Below, one piece after another: positions 7,662 through 15,240 of a stretch of 64,000 bases of DNA. A program made the translations under genes and the position numbers. Below the pieces are notes generated by a model, which was not told where the DNA came from, searched no databases, and saw only the letters and a list, made by a program, of their open reading frames with translations. Source of the stretch: Candidatus Hydrogenedens sp. (GTDB lineage: Bacteria; Hydrogenedentota; Hydrogenedentia; Hydrogenedentales; CAITNO01); assembly GCA_012522755.1 (NCBI GenBank), contig JAAYJV010000175.1, forward strand, positions 28,924 through 92,923. Direction: 5' to 3'. Positions within the stretch are counted from its first letter, which is position 1; each line of letters begins with the position of its first letter.

Positions 7662-8951
7662 ATGACCCGTCAATTATTTCTTTTCATTTATATTGTCGTC
7701 TTTGTCTTTATGGGAATGCCCGCAGTTTTTGCGGCTGACTGGCCCTGGTATATGGGCCCTGAGAGCGACGGCGTATCGGCGGAAGATAATCTGATCAGCA
7801 TTTTTCCCGCTGAAGGCCCGGCGGAATCATGGACTGTGGCTGTGGGCGTCGGATATGGAGGCCCGGCGGTACGGGATGGTGAAGTTTATCTTCTTGACAG
7901 AGAAGAAGAAGCTCGTGATGTTCTCCGTTGCCTCGATCTGGATACGGGCAAAGAAAAATGGCGGTACAGTTACGATGCGCCGGGGAGTACGGGACACAGC
8001 GGATCACGGACGACCCCGACTGTTGATGAAAAACAAGTCTACAGCGTGGGCCTCCTGGGTGATCTGCTTTGTGTTGATCGCAGCAGCCAGGAGGTGGTCT
8101 GGCAACGCAATCTGCTCAAAGAATATGATGTGGCACTTCCCGACTGGGGCGTGTCTCAGGCTCCTTTCCTCTATGAAGACCGGATCATTGTAGCCCCTCA
8201 ATCACCGAAAGCCTTTGTAGCGGCCTACGACAAAAACACCGGCGAGGTGATCTGGGAAACGCCCGGCGAAGGTGGTCTGGGCTATTCCTCACCCCGTGTG
8301 GTCTCTCTGTGTGGCCAGGATCAGGTCGTGATGATCAGTGCATCGGAAAACAAGGATAAGGGTCGCGTAGAGGGCTTCTCCGTGGAAGACGGTTCTCTGT
8401 TATGGTCCTGGGCTGGCTGGCAGTGCCAGATTCCCATTCCCTGGGTAACACCCTTGCCCGACAACCGCCTTTTCATCACAGGAGGCTACAAAGCCGGTTC
8501 TGTCATGATACAGCTTGAGAAGGAGGGGGACAAGTATGCTGTCAAAGAACTCTGGAGGCTGGACATGAACAGCTGCGGAAGCCAGATCCACCCGCCACTG
8601 GTCTACAGGGATCATCTGTATGTGGCCAGCAATTCCAATGAAAAAGAGCTGGGCCTCATGTGCGTGGATTACGACGGTAAGGTATTGTGGAAAACGCGCG
8701 ATGACCGGAGTCAGCCGAGATTTGAGCGGGGCGGCTTTATTCTGGCCGGAAAAATGATGATTGCTCTCGACGGCAAAAAAGGAAGTCTGCATCTGGTCGA
8801 TCCCCTGCCCTTCGGCTATAAAGAACGTTCTCAAGCTCAAGTGCTGGACGGAAACAGGATGTGGGCACCTCTGGCTCTCTCCGATGGTCGTCTTCTCCTG
8901 CGTACCCAGGATATCATGAAATGTCTTGACCTGAGACCAGCGTCTGAGTGA
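7662..8951 (+). CDS. Secreted PQQ-like beta-propeller protein 1
   Basis: 429 aa. The signal peptide MTRQLFLFIYIVVFVFMGMP ends near VFA-ADWPW. The mature protein starts with WPWYMGPESDGVS, the 'WPxxRGPxxxGxS' opening of PQQ-binding-like beta-propellers, and then shows repeated blade motifs such as CLDLDTGKEKWRY, AAYDKNTGEVIWETPG and CVDYDGKVLWKT. AAGGAG sits 7 bases before the ATG. These propellers usually act as extracytoplasmic scaffolds; the fold does not prove PQQ binding, and no haem or catalytic site of quinoprotein dehydrogenases is evident. It is the first gene of the long operon and a close paralogue of the next gene. Confidence 0.85.
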   Translation: MTRQLFLFIYIVVFVFMGMPAVFAADWPWYMGPESDGVSAEDNLISIFPAEGPAESWTVAVGVGYGGPAVRDGEVYLLDREEEARDVLRCLDLDTGKEKWRYSYDAPGSTGHSGSRTTPTVDEKQVYSVGLLGDLLCVDRSSQEVVWQRNLLKEYDVALPDWGVSQAPFLYEDRIIVAPQSPKAFVAAYDKNTGEVIWETPGEGGLGYSSPRVVSLCGQDQVVMISASENKDKGRVEGFSVEDGSLLWSWAGWQCQIPIPWVTPLPDNRLFITGGYKAGSVMIQLEKEGDKYAVKELWRLDMNSCGSQIHPPLVYRDHLYVASNSNEKELGLMCVDYDGKVLWKTRDDRSQPRFERGGFILAGKMMIALDGKKGSLHLVDPLPFGYKERSQAQVLDGNRMWAPLALSDGRLLLRTQDIMKCLDLRPASE

Positions 8952-8993
8952 GCTTCTCTTCTTTCAGCAGTCTTTTTCAGAAAGTAAAACGGA

Positions 8994-10445
8994 GTGATTC
9001 GTAACCTCTTCCAACAAGCCGCCAGAATTCTTCTGGTGGCTGTGAGCCTGTCCATATCCGGCTGTTTTCTCTATGGCTGGATGATGCAGGATTCTTCGCT
9101 GGAGATCGCTGTGAGCCTTCCCGGAGGTGACGGACGTCCCGAAAGCGCTGATGAGCTCGAAAAAGAGACGGATCTGGAAGGCGTATTCACCTGGTTCGCA
9201 GATCTGGAGAAGGAGCAGCCCGGTCTGTGGCCCCGTTTCAGAGGGAAAAACTTCGATAACATCTGTCAGGACGGCCCGCCATTGGCGTCGAAGTGGTCGG
9301 AAGACGGCCCCGCGGAATTGTGGTCTGTCGCCCTGGGCGAAGGCTATGCGGCGCCTGTAGTGCAAAACGGACGTGTTTATCTGCTGGATTATGACGAAGA
9401 ACTCCATGGTGACGTGGTTCGCTGTTTTTCTCTCGACAACGGCCGGGAACTGTGGCGGCGATTTTATGAAATTTCAGTGAAACGCAACCACGGCATGTCC
9501 CGGACTGTTCCCGCTGTAACGGAATCACTGCTGGTCACGGTAGGTCCCCGTTGTCATGTGCTCTGCCTGGATCCTGAGAACGGAGACTTCCGCTGGGGTA
9601 TGGATCTGCAGCGGGAATATGGTGTTACAGAACCGCTCTGGTATACGGGGCAATGCCCGCTCATTGACGATGGTGCCGTGATTCTGGCTGCAGGCGGACC
9701 TGATGCTCTTCTCGTGGCTGTAGATGGCATGACAGGCGATATCCTGTGGAAAACACCCAATCCCCGTGAATGGGCCATGTCTCATTCTTCCATCATACCC
9801 TTGCATCTGGCCGGTGTGAAAACTTACGTATACTGCACGCTGGGCGCTGTCATCGGCGTGGCTGCTGAGGGGTCTCGTCGTGGCGAAGTCCTGTGGGAAG
9901 TACCCTGGAAAGCCCGGGTCATCGCTCCCTCGGCCGTGCAGGTGGATGAAAAACGGTTTCTCGTGACGGCGGGTTATGGCGAAGGCAGTCTCATGATCGC
10001 TGTCGTTCAGAATGCCGGAGACTTTGAAGCGGAAGTGCTCTATGCCGTCAGTCCCAAGGAAGGTATTGCCTGCGAACAGCAGACTCCCATTTTTTCTCAA
10101 GGCCTTCTCTATACGGTCATGCCCAAGGATGCGGCGGCTCTGCGCGAACAATTCGCCTGCTATCATCCTGATGGTCAGCTGATCTGGTCGAGCGGCCCCG
10201 ACAATCGTTTCGGGCTGGGACCCTATATGCTCGCCGATAACAAGTTTTTTGTCTTGAGTGATGACGGCGTACTCACCATGATGGCCCGGAGTACGGAAAA
10301 ATTTGAAGCGCTGGATTCCCGACGCGTCCTTACGGGGAATGAAGCCTGGGGACCGCTGGCATTGGCCGGAACACGAATGCTCCTTCGAGATTCACAACGA
10401 CTCATCTGTCTGGAGATGGGCGCTGAGTCCGGGGAGGAGGGATAG
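8994..10445 (+). CDS. PQQ-like beta-propeller lipoprotein 2
   Basis: 483 aa from a GTG start. The N-terminus has a hydrophobic stretch ending in the lipobox ISGC (about residues 21-24), so it is probably lipid-anchored. After a linker of about 50 residues the propeller begins with LWPRFRGKNFDNI and repeats the blade pattern (CFSLDNGRELWRRF, CLDPENGDFRWGM, AVDGMTGDILWKT). It shares order and motifs with the preceding protein (GEGYAAPVVQNGRVYLLD against GVGYGGPAVRDGEVYLLD), pointing to tandem duplication. ACGGAG abuts the GTG, so the exact start is uncertain. The next gene begins 3 bases after the stop. Confidence 0.82.
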   Translation: MIRNLFQQAARILLVAVSLSISGCFLYGWMMQDSSLEIAVSLPGGDGRPESADELEKETDLEGVFTWFADLEKEQPGLWPRFRGKNFDNICQDGPPLASKWSEDGPAELWSVALGEGYAAPVVQNGRVYLLDYDEELHGDVVRCFSLDNGRELWRRFYEISVKRNHGMSRTVPAVTESLLVTVGPRCHVLCLDPENGDFRWGMDLQREYGVTEPLWYTGQCPLIDDGAVILAAGGPDALLVAVDGMTGDILWKTPNPREWAMSHSSIIPLHLAGVKTYVYCTLGAVIGVAAEGSRRGEVLWEVPWKARVIAPSAVQVDEKRFLVTAGYGEGSLMIAVVQNAGDFEAEVLYAVSPKEGIACEQQTPIFSQGLLYTVMPKDAAALREQFACYHPDGQLIWSSGPDNRFGLGPYMLADNKFFVLSDDGVLTMMARSTEKFEALDSRRVLTGNEAWGPLALAGTRMLLRDSQRLICLEMGAESGEEG

Positions 10446-10448
10446 ACC

Positions 10449-11462
10449 ATGGAAGAAAAAGAACATAACAGCCTGTTGCCCTGGATATCCGGTTTTGCCA
10501 CTCTTGTATTGGGCGTGGTTGTGGTGGCGCTTTTCATCTCTGACCGCCGACCGGAACCCGGCCGTGCCTATCGTTTTGATGTCAGTGAATTTCAGGAGAG
10601 GTCCCGGGCCGGAGGGGACTACCAAGAAGTTCAGACCATAGCTCTTCCGGCAGAGAAACCCACAGCCGTGGCTTTGGGTCCGGAAGGAGAGTATTTCGTC
10701 GCATCTGAAGGCCGGATCGATCTTCTGAACAATGATGGCCTTCCGGTAAAGACAGTCGCCGTGGAAGGCATGCCCCGCTGTCTCTTTCGCGATGGAGAAA
10801 AGCTCTATGCCTGTGTGGACGATCATATAGAAATCCGCGATCTGGAAGGTGAAATCCTGAGCATCTGGCCGCCTTTTTCCCGTCACTCCTGGCTCACCTC
10901 ACTGACACTTCAGGAAGATAATCTCTATGCGGCTGATGCGGCCTTGCGCGCCATACTTCACTATGATCACGAGGGGAATTTCCTGAAACGTATCGGTGAA
11001 AGGGATCCCGACGATGCAATCCCGGGGATTGTGGTCTCCACGCCTTATCTGGATGTGGCTGTCGATCCCATGGGCCTCTTCTGGACGACCAATCCCGGGC
11101 GACATGGCCTGGAATCCTACCGGAGCAACGGCGAGCCGATCACTTCCTGGTACCGTCCCTCCATGGATATTGATGGCTTTTGCGGATGCAGCAATCCGGC
11201 TCACATCGCTTTTATGGAAAACGGCAACCTCGTCACAGCGGAGCATGGACTCTCCCGTGTCAAAATATACAGCCCTGATCATCAGCTGATTGCTCTCGTG
11301 GCGGGGCCGGAGAGCTTCGGCGAGAGCCCTGATAAAATGCTCGGGCCCGATCAGAACGGTGCCATCAGTGATCTTGCTGTGGATGCATCAGGCCGTATCA
11401 TTGTGCTGGACGGCCGAAAGAGCGAGCTTCGCATTTTTCAAAAGAAGAAAGAAATGTCATGA
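10449..11462 (+). CDS. Membrane-anchored NHL-type beta-propeller protein
   Basis: 337 aa. One N-terminal membrane helix (PWISGFATLVLGVVVVALFI, about 11-30) leaves the rest outside the cytoplasm. The body is built of short NHL/SMP-30-like repeats: AVALGPEGEYFVASEGRID, LYAADAALRAILHYDHEG, DVAVDPMGLFWTTNPGRHG and DLAVDASGRIIVLDGRKSELRIF. A CGCSNP segment between blades contributes two cysteines. No enzyme motif is recognised. It is coupled to the next gene by ATGA. A role in docking the neighbouring ferredoxins is an inference from context. Confidence 0.7.
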   Translation: MEEKEHNSLLPWISGFATLVLGVVVVALFISDRRPEPGRAYRFDVSEFQERSRAGGDYQEVQTIALPAEKPTAVALGPEGEYFVASEGRIDLLNNDGLPVKTVAVEGMPRCLFRDGEKLYACVDDHIEIRDLEGEILSIWPPFSRHSWLTSLTLQEDNLYAADAALRAILHYDHEGNFLKRIGERDPDDAIPGIVVSTPYLDVAVDPMGLFWTTNPGRHGLESYRSNGEPITSWYRPSMDIDGFCGCSNPAHIAFMENGNLVTAEHGLSRVKIYSPDHQLIALVAGPESFGESPDKMLGPDQNGAISDLAVDASGRIIVLDGRKSELRIFQKKKEMS

Positions 11463-11656
11463 AAAACAAAGGGCTGACCCGGCTGGAATTCATCACCACC
11501 TCTGTCCGCTGGACTCTGGGTGCCGCTTTGGCTACCCTCGTTTTCTGGCTCTGGCATGATGAACGGCTCACAGCGGCCTGCGAACAGCCCTGTTCCACCT
11601 GTGCCGTGGAAAGACTGTGTGTTTATAAGCGTGAGCAAGAGGAGGAAAGAAGATGA
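11459..11656 (+). CDS. Small single-pass membrane protein with Cys-rich tail
   Basis: 65 aa, not recognised. It has one membrane segment (about 15-31, TTSVRWTLGAALATLVFWLW) and then CEQPCSTCAVERLC, four cysteines in 14 residues, ending in a charged REQEEERR tail. It overlaps both neighbours by ATGA (start in the stop of the NHL gene, stop in the start of the Tat ferredoxin), so translation is coupled and it is very likely a real gene. The cysteines could bind a metal or cluster, or form disulfides, on the same side as the ferredoxin; this is inference. Confidence 0.7.
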   Translation: MKNKGLTRLEFITTSVRWTLGAALATLVFWLWHDERLTAACEQPCSTCAVERLCVYKREQEEERR

Positions 11657-12204
11657 GCCAGGTGAATCGTCGTGATTTTCTCCGGGTGGCCGCCGTGGCC
11701 GTCGGTTCGGGTGTGGCTCTCAAAGCGAGTCAACCGGGAGCGGAAGCCACAGTATGGCAGATTGACCCGGCCCTTTGTGTGCAGTGCGGCCGGTGTGCCA
11801 CCAATTGCGTGATCAATCCTTCTGCGGTGAAATGCGTTCATTCCTATCCCATTTGCGGTTATTGTGACTTGTGCGGCGCCTACCTGCAACCGGCTGCGAA
11901 GACCCGGGATACCGGCGCGGAAAGCCAGCTCTGTCCCATGGCCGCCATCCAGCGCACCCATATCGAAGGGGTCTATTATCAATACACCATTGATGAAGAG
12001 CTCTGTGTGGGCTGCGGCAAATGCGTGAAGGGCTGTGCCATGTTCGGCAATGGATCCCTCTACCTGCAGGTGAAACGGGATCTGTGTGTGAACTGCAATG
12101 ATTGCGCCATTGCCCGGGAATGTCCCTCCGGAGCCATGCACCGGGTCCCCTTGTCTGAATCCTACCTGCTCAAGACCGATCCGCCCCCGGAGGCGCAGGG
12201 ATGA
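11653..12204 (+). CDS. Tat-exported four-cluster ferredoxin (NapG/MauM-like)
   Basis: 183 aa. The twin-arginine signal RRDFLR sits at residues 6-11, followed by a hydrophobic VAAVAVGSGVAL, predicting export of the folded, cluster-loaded protein. Cysteine groups: CVQCGRCATNC, a spaced set CVHSYPICGYCDLCG with a distant CP, CVGCGKCVKGC and CVNCNDCAIAREC, matching the 4 x [4Fe-4S] layout of NapG/MauM periplasmic ferredoxins. Those normally pass electrons from a NapH-type membrane protein to a periplasmic reductase, and a NapH-like gene follows with an ATGA overlap. No nitrate reductase or amine dehydrogenase is nearby, so the terminal partner is unknown. Confidence 0.88.
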   Translation: MSQVNRRDFLRVAAVAVGSGVALKASQPGAEATVWQIDPALCVQCGRCATNCVINPSAVKCVHSYPICGYCDLCGAYLQPAAKTRDTGAESQLCPMAAIQRTHIEGVYYQYTIDEELCVGCGKCVKGCAMFGNGSLYLQVKRDLCVNCNDCAIARECPSGAMHRVPLSESYLLKTDPPPEAQG

Positions 12205-13484
12205 GAAGATATTACTCCACTCTCCTGGTAAGCCTCCTCGTCCTGATCCCTGCTGTTCACGCTCAGGACGGGGCTTTCCGCTTTCCCATGCCTGAGTTTG
12301 AAAGCGGCTATCATCATCCGGAACAGGTATTCCCCGGAGCGGATCTGACCAATCCCCGGGTGGATGTGCTGGTGCTTGCAGTGGTTCTGGCTCTCAGCGC
12401 CTGGTTTGTACTGCGCCGCCGCAACCGTCGCGAACTTTTGGCTCTCACTGTCTTTTCGCTGGTCTATTTCGGTTTCTGGCGACAAGGCTGTGTCTGTTCC
12501 GTGGGCTCGCTGCAGAATATAGCGGCCTCTCTGGTGGATCCGACCTTTCCCGTACCCTGGGTGGTCCTTCTTTTCTTTCTGCTTCCCCTTATTGCAGCTC
12601 TTTTTTTTGGCCGTGTCTTTTGTGCAGCAGCCTGTCCCCTGGGCGCCATACAGGAACTGTTCACGCTCTGGCCCCTCCAATTGCCCCGGCCTCTGGATCG
12701 GGTGCTCCGCCTTTTTCCCTATTTATATCTGGGTCTTGCTCTCCTATCTGTTTTTCTCGACTCGGGCTTTCTCATCTGCGCCTACGATCCCTTCATAGGT
12801 TTTTTCAGACAGGGTGGCAGTTTCAACATGCTGTTGGCAGGAGCACTTCTGCTCACGGCCGGTATATTTATCGGACGTCCTTATTGCCGTTATCTCTGTC
12901 CCTACGGTGTGCTCCTGAGCTGGATGTCCACCTTCTCCAAATGGCATCTGCGCATTCCCGAGAAGGCCTGTATTCAATGCAAGCTCTGCGAAGAAGCCTG
13001 CCCCTATGGTGCCATAGATTTTCCGGTTACGGAAGCGGCGCCTCTGACCCGACATGCGGGAGCGCGGCAACTGATGCTTTTTACGGTACTGACGCCTCTG
13101 GTGATTCTTCTCTGTGCCTGGATCGGCATGATGAGTCATGTCTATCTCGCCCGTATCCATTCCGATATACGCCTCACGGAACGTATTCTTGCGGAAGAGC
13201 GGGGAGAAGTGGAAGGGATGACCATAGAAAGCGAGGCTTTCCGCAGCGGCAATACCACCATTCCCGCCTTGTTGGAATCGGCTGGAAAGATTCAGGAGCA
13301 GTACAAGCGGGGATCCGCCTGGCTGGGTGCATTCATGGGACTGGTGATCATGGTCATGATCATCCGTCTGTCCCTGGTTCGACATCGTGTGGACTATGAA
13401 GCGAATAAAACACATTGCGTCAGTTGTGCCCGTTGTTTTGCCTATTGTCCTGTAGAAGAGGAGGCTGGCTGTGTTACGCAATAA
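12201..13484 (+). CDS. NapH/NosR-like membrane polyferredoxin
   Basis: 427 aa. A signal-like first helix, then about five more membrane segments. The conserved GRVFCAAACPLGA and GRPYCRYLCPYG motifs, characteristic of NapH/NosR/RdxA proteins, are both present, and so are two [4Fe-4S] motifs: CIQCKLCEEACP (about 256-267) and CVSCARCFAYCP near the C-terminus. The second cluster sits after the last membrane helix. Family role: moves electrons across or along the membrane between a quinol or cytoplasmic donor and periplasmic ferredoxins. It also has QGCVCSVGSLQN early on, as in NosR-like proteins. It is coupled to the Tat ferredoxin upstream and overlaps the next gene by 14 bases. Confidence 0.85.
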   Translation: MRRYYSTLLVSLLVLIPAVHAQDGAFRFPMPEFESGYHHPEQVFPGADLTNPRVDVLVLAVVLALSAWFVLRRRNRRELLALTVFSLVYFGFWRQGCVCSVGSLQNIAASLVDPTFPVPWVVLLFFLLPLIAALFFGRVFCAAACPLGAIQELFTLWPLQLPRPLDRVLRLFPYLYLGLALLSVFLDSGFLICAYDPFIGFFRQGGSFNMLLAGALLLTAGIFIGRPYCRYLCPYGVLLSWMSTFSKWHLRIPEKACIQCKLCEEACPYGAIDFPVTEAAPLTRHAGARQLMLFTVLTPLVILLCAWIGMMSHVYLARIHSDIRLTERILAEERGEVEGMTIESEAFRSGNTTIPALLESAGKIQEQYKRGSAWLGAFMGLVIMVMIIRLSLVRHRVDYEANKTHCVSCARCFAYCPVEEEAGCVTQ

Positions 13485-15240
13485 ATCCCATCATTTCATC
13501 AAGAAGCCTTTTCTTTTTCAGTTGAGTGCCATTGCAGCGGTGGTGTCGGCTCTCTTTATTCTCATTGTCTCCACACTCATGATAGCCAACTACATTCAGA
13601 TCCTGGCACTCGATCCCGTGGACCAACCCGAGTTGCTGGCCCTGCGCGAAGAATATGCGCACAGCTCTGAGATGGATCCGGAAATGATCGCCCGTATACG
13701 TGCCCTCGACTTCCTCTCGAGAAAGGCCTATTTCACCAGCCAGACCCATCTGATCACAGGCGGGAAACTGCTGTTGGGTGCCGCCATCGTCTTTCTTGTG
13801 TCCATGCGTCTTGCGGGCCGGTGGAATCCCCAGGCTCCCGGACCGCCCCAGGTATCCTTGAGCAAAGGCCATTGGAGTCGGCAAAGCCTGCTCCGTGAGC
13901 TGGTGATTCTCGCAGGGCTGGTGCTCATGATTGTTGCGGCACTGGCTGCTCTCTTCACGCCCTTGAATCTCCCTACAGCGGAAGAACTCGCTGCAGAGCT
14001 GGCCGAAGATGGGGGAGAAGCGGGGGAGACAGTCGCCACCTCTGAGGAAGACATTGTTTTTCCGGACTGGGAAGCTTTACAGAAGCAATGGCCTTCCTTT
14101 CGCGGGCCCGGTGGCTATGGCCGGGCAAGAACAGAGAAGGCGCCTCTGCAATGGGACGGTGAAACAGGAAAAAACATCCGCTGGAAAACAGCTCTGGAAG
14201 CGCCGGGCTTCAACTCTCCCGTGGTCTGGGGCGACTCTCTCTTTTTCAGCAGTGCCACCGACACGGAACGGAAGATTCACTGTTACGACACGGAAGAGGG
14301 CGAGTTGAAATGGGAGCTGCAACTCCCCGCTTTTCCCGGTACCCCTGATACGCCGCCCAGAGTGAGCGATGACACGGGCCATGCAGCGCCCACCATGGTT
14401 GTTCATTATCCCTTTGTCTATGCCATCTTCGCCAATGGCGATCTTGTGTGCTGCGATTTTTCAGGAGAAGTCGTCTGGGGTAAAAATCTGGGTGTGCCGG
14501 AAAATCACTATGGCCATTCCTCTTCCCTCATTGCCTGGGAAGAGCTGCTCTATATTCAGTTTGATGACAAGAAAAACCCGCGGCTCACAGCGCTGAATGC
14601 TCAGACGGGGAATGTTGTCTGGGAAACGAAGCGGAAAACAATCTCCTGGGCATCGCCTTCCATCATTCTTCATGAGAACCGCCCCCAGCTGATTCTCGCT
14701 TCGGAAAAAGACGTGGATTCCTATAACCTCAGTAACGGCGCTCTCTATTGGAGTGTGGAATGTCTTGATGGCGAAGTGGCGCCCTCGCCCGCCTGGACGA
14801 AAGCACATGTCTTTGTCGGTCAGGATTATTCCATTGCCACAGCCATCAAACTGAGCGAAGAAGGAGGAACTCCAGCCGGAGAGGCCGTGTGGGAATGGGA
14901 TGACAGCCTCACGGATATTGCCAGTCCTGTCGGTGCTCAGGATTATTTCATCATGGCCACTTCCCGGGGCGAGATTGTCTGTCTTGATGCCCTCACGGGG
15001 GAAGACCACTGGCTGGAAGATTATGATGACGGTTTTCATGCCTCACCCATTTCCGTGGGCGATCTCGTTTACGCTCTGGAGACCAATGGCGACATGCATA
15101 TCTTCAAAGCCTCCTCCGATTATGAATTGGTGGCCAGGAACGCTCTGGGTGATAAAGCCTCGGCAACTCCTGCTTTCGTGAACAACCGCATCTACCTGCG
15201 CACCCATGCTTATCTCTGGTGTGTGGAAGAAGGATCATGA
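13471..15240 (+). CDS. Membrane-anchored PQQ-like beta-propeller protein 3
   Basis: 589 aa from GTG 13471, with GAGGAGG 6 bases upstream inside the previous gene. The N-terminal 190 residues hold about three membrane helices (AIAAVVSALFILIVSTLMIA; ITGGKLLLGAAIVFLVSM; LVILAGLVLMIVAALAAL) and an acidic linker. The propeller starts at WPSFRGPGGYG (about 208) and has blades such as CYDTEEGELKWEL, ALNAQTGNVVWETK and CLDALTGEDHWLEDYD. Unlike propellers 1 and 2 it is membrane-embedded and encoded between the membrane ferredoxin and the NuoEF-like fusion, so it may organise the conduit. Coupled to the next gene by ATGA. Confidence 0.82.
   Translation: MLRNKSHHFIKKPFLFQLSAIAAVVSALFILIVSTLMIANYIQILALDPVDQPELLALREEYAHSSEMDPEMIARIRALDFLSRKAYFTSQTHLITGGKLLLGAAIVFLVSMRLAGRWNPQAPGPPQVSLSKGHWSRQSLLRELVILAGLVLMIVAALAALFTPLNLPTAEELAAELAEDGGEAGETVATSEEDIVFPDWEALQKQWPSFRGPGGYGRARTEKAPLQWDGETGKNIRWKTALEAPGFNSPVVWGDSLFFSSATDTERKIHCYDTEEGELKWELQLPAFPGTPDTPPRVSDDTGHAAPTMVVHYPFVYAIFANGDLVCCDFSGEVVWGKNLGVPENHYGHSSSLIAWEELLYIQFDDKKNPRLTALNAQTGNVVWETKRKTISWASPSIILHENRPQLILASEKDVDSYNLSNGALYWSVECLDGEVAPSPAWTKAHVFVGQDYSIATAIKLSEEGGTPAGEAVWEWDDSLTDIASPVGAQDYFIMATSRGEIVCLDALTGEDHWLEDYDDGFHASPISVGDLVYALETNGDMHIFKASSDYELVARNALGDKASATPAFVNNRIYLRTHAYLWCVEEGS

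Noticed and set aside
12620..13399. Open frame of 259 codons inside the NapH-like gene
   Set aside because: Alternate frame of a gene with clear cluster motifs; no start context or recognisable domain.
7662..15240. Considered calling the propellers quinoprotein alcohol dehydrogenases
   Set aside because: No adjacent-cysteine ring, calcium/aspartate catalytic set or haem motif was seen; only the blade pattern is present.
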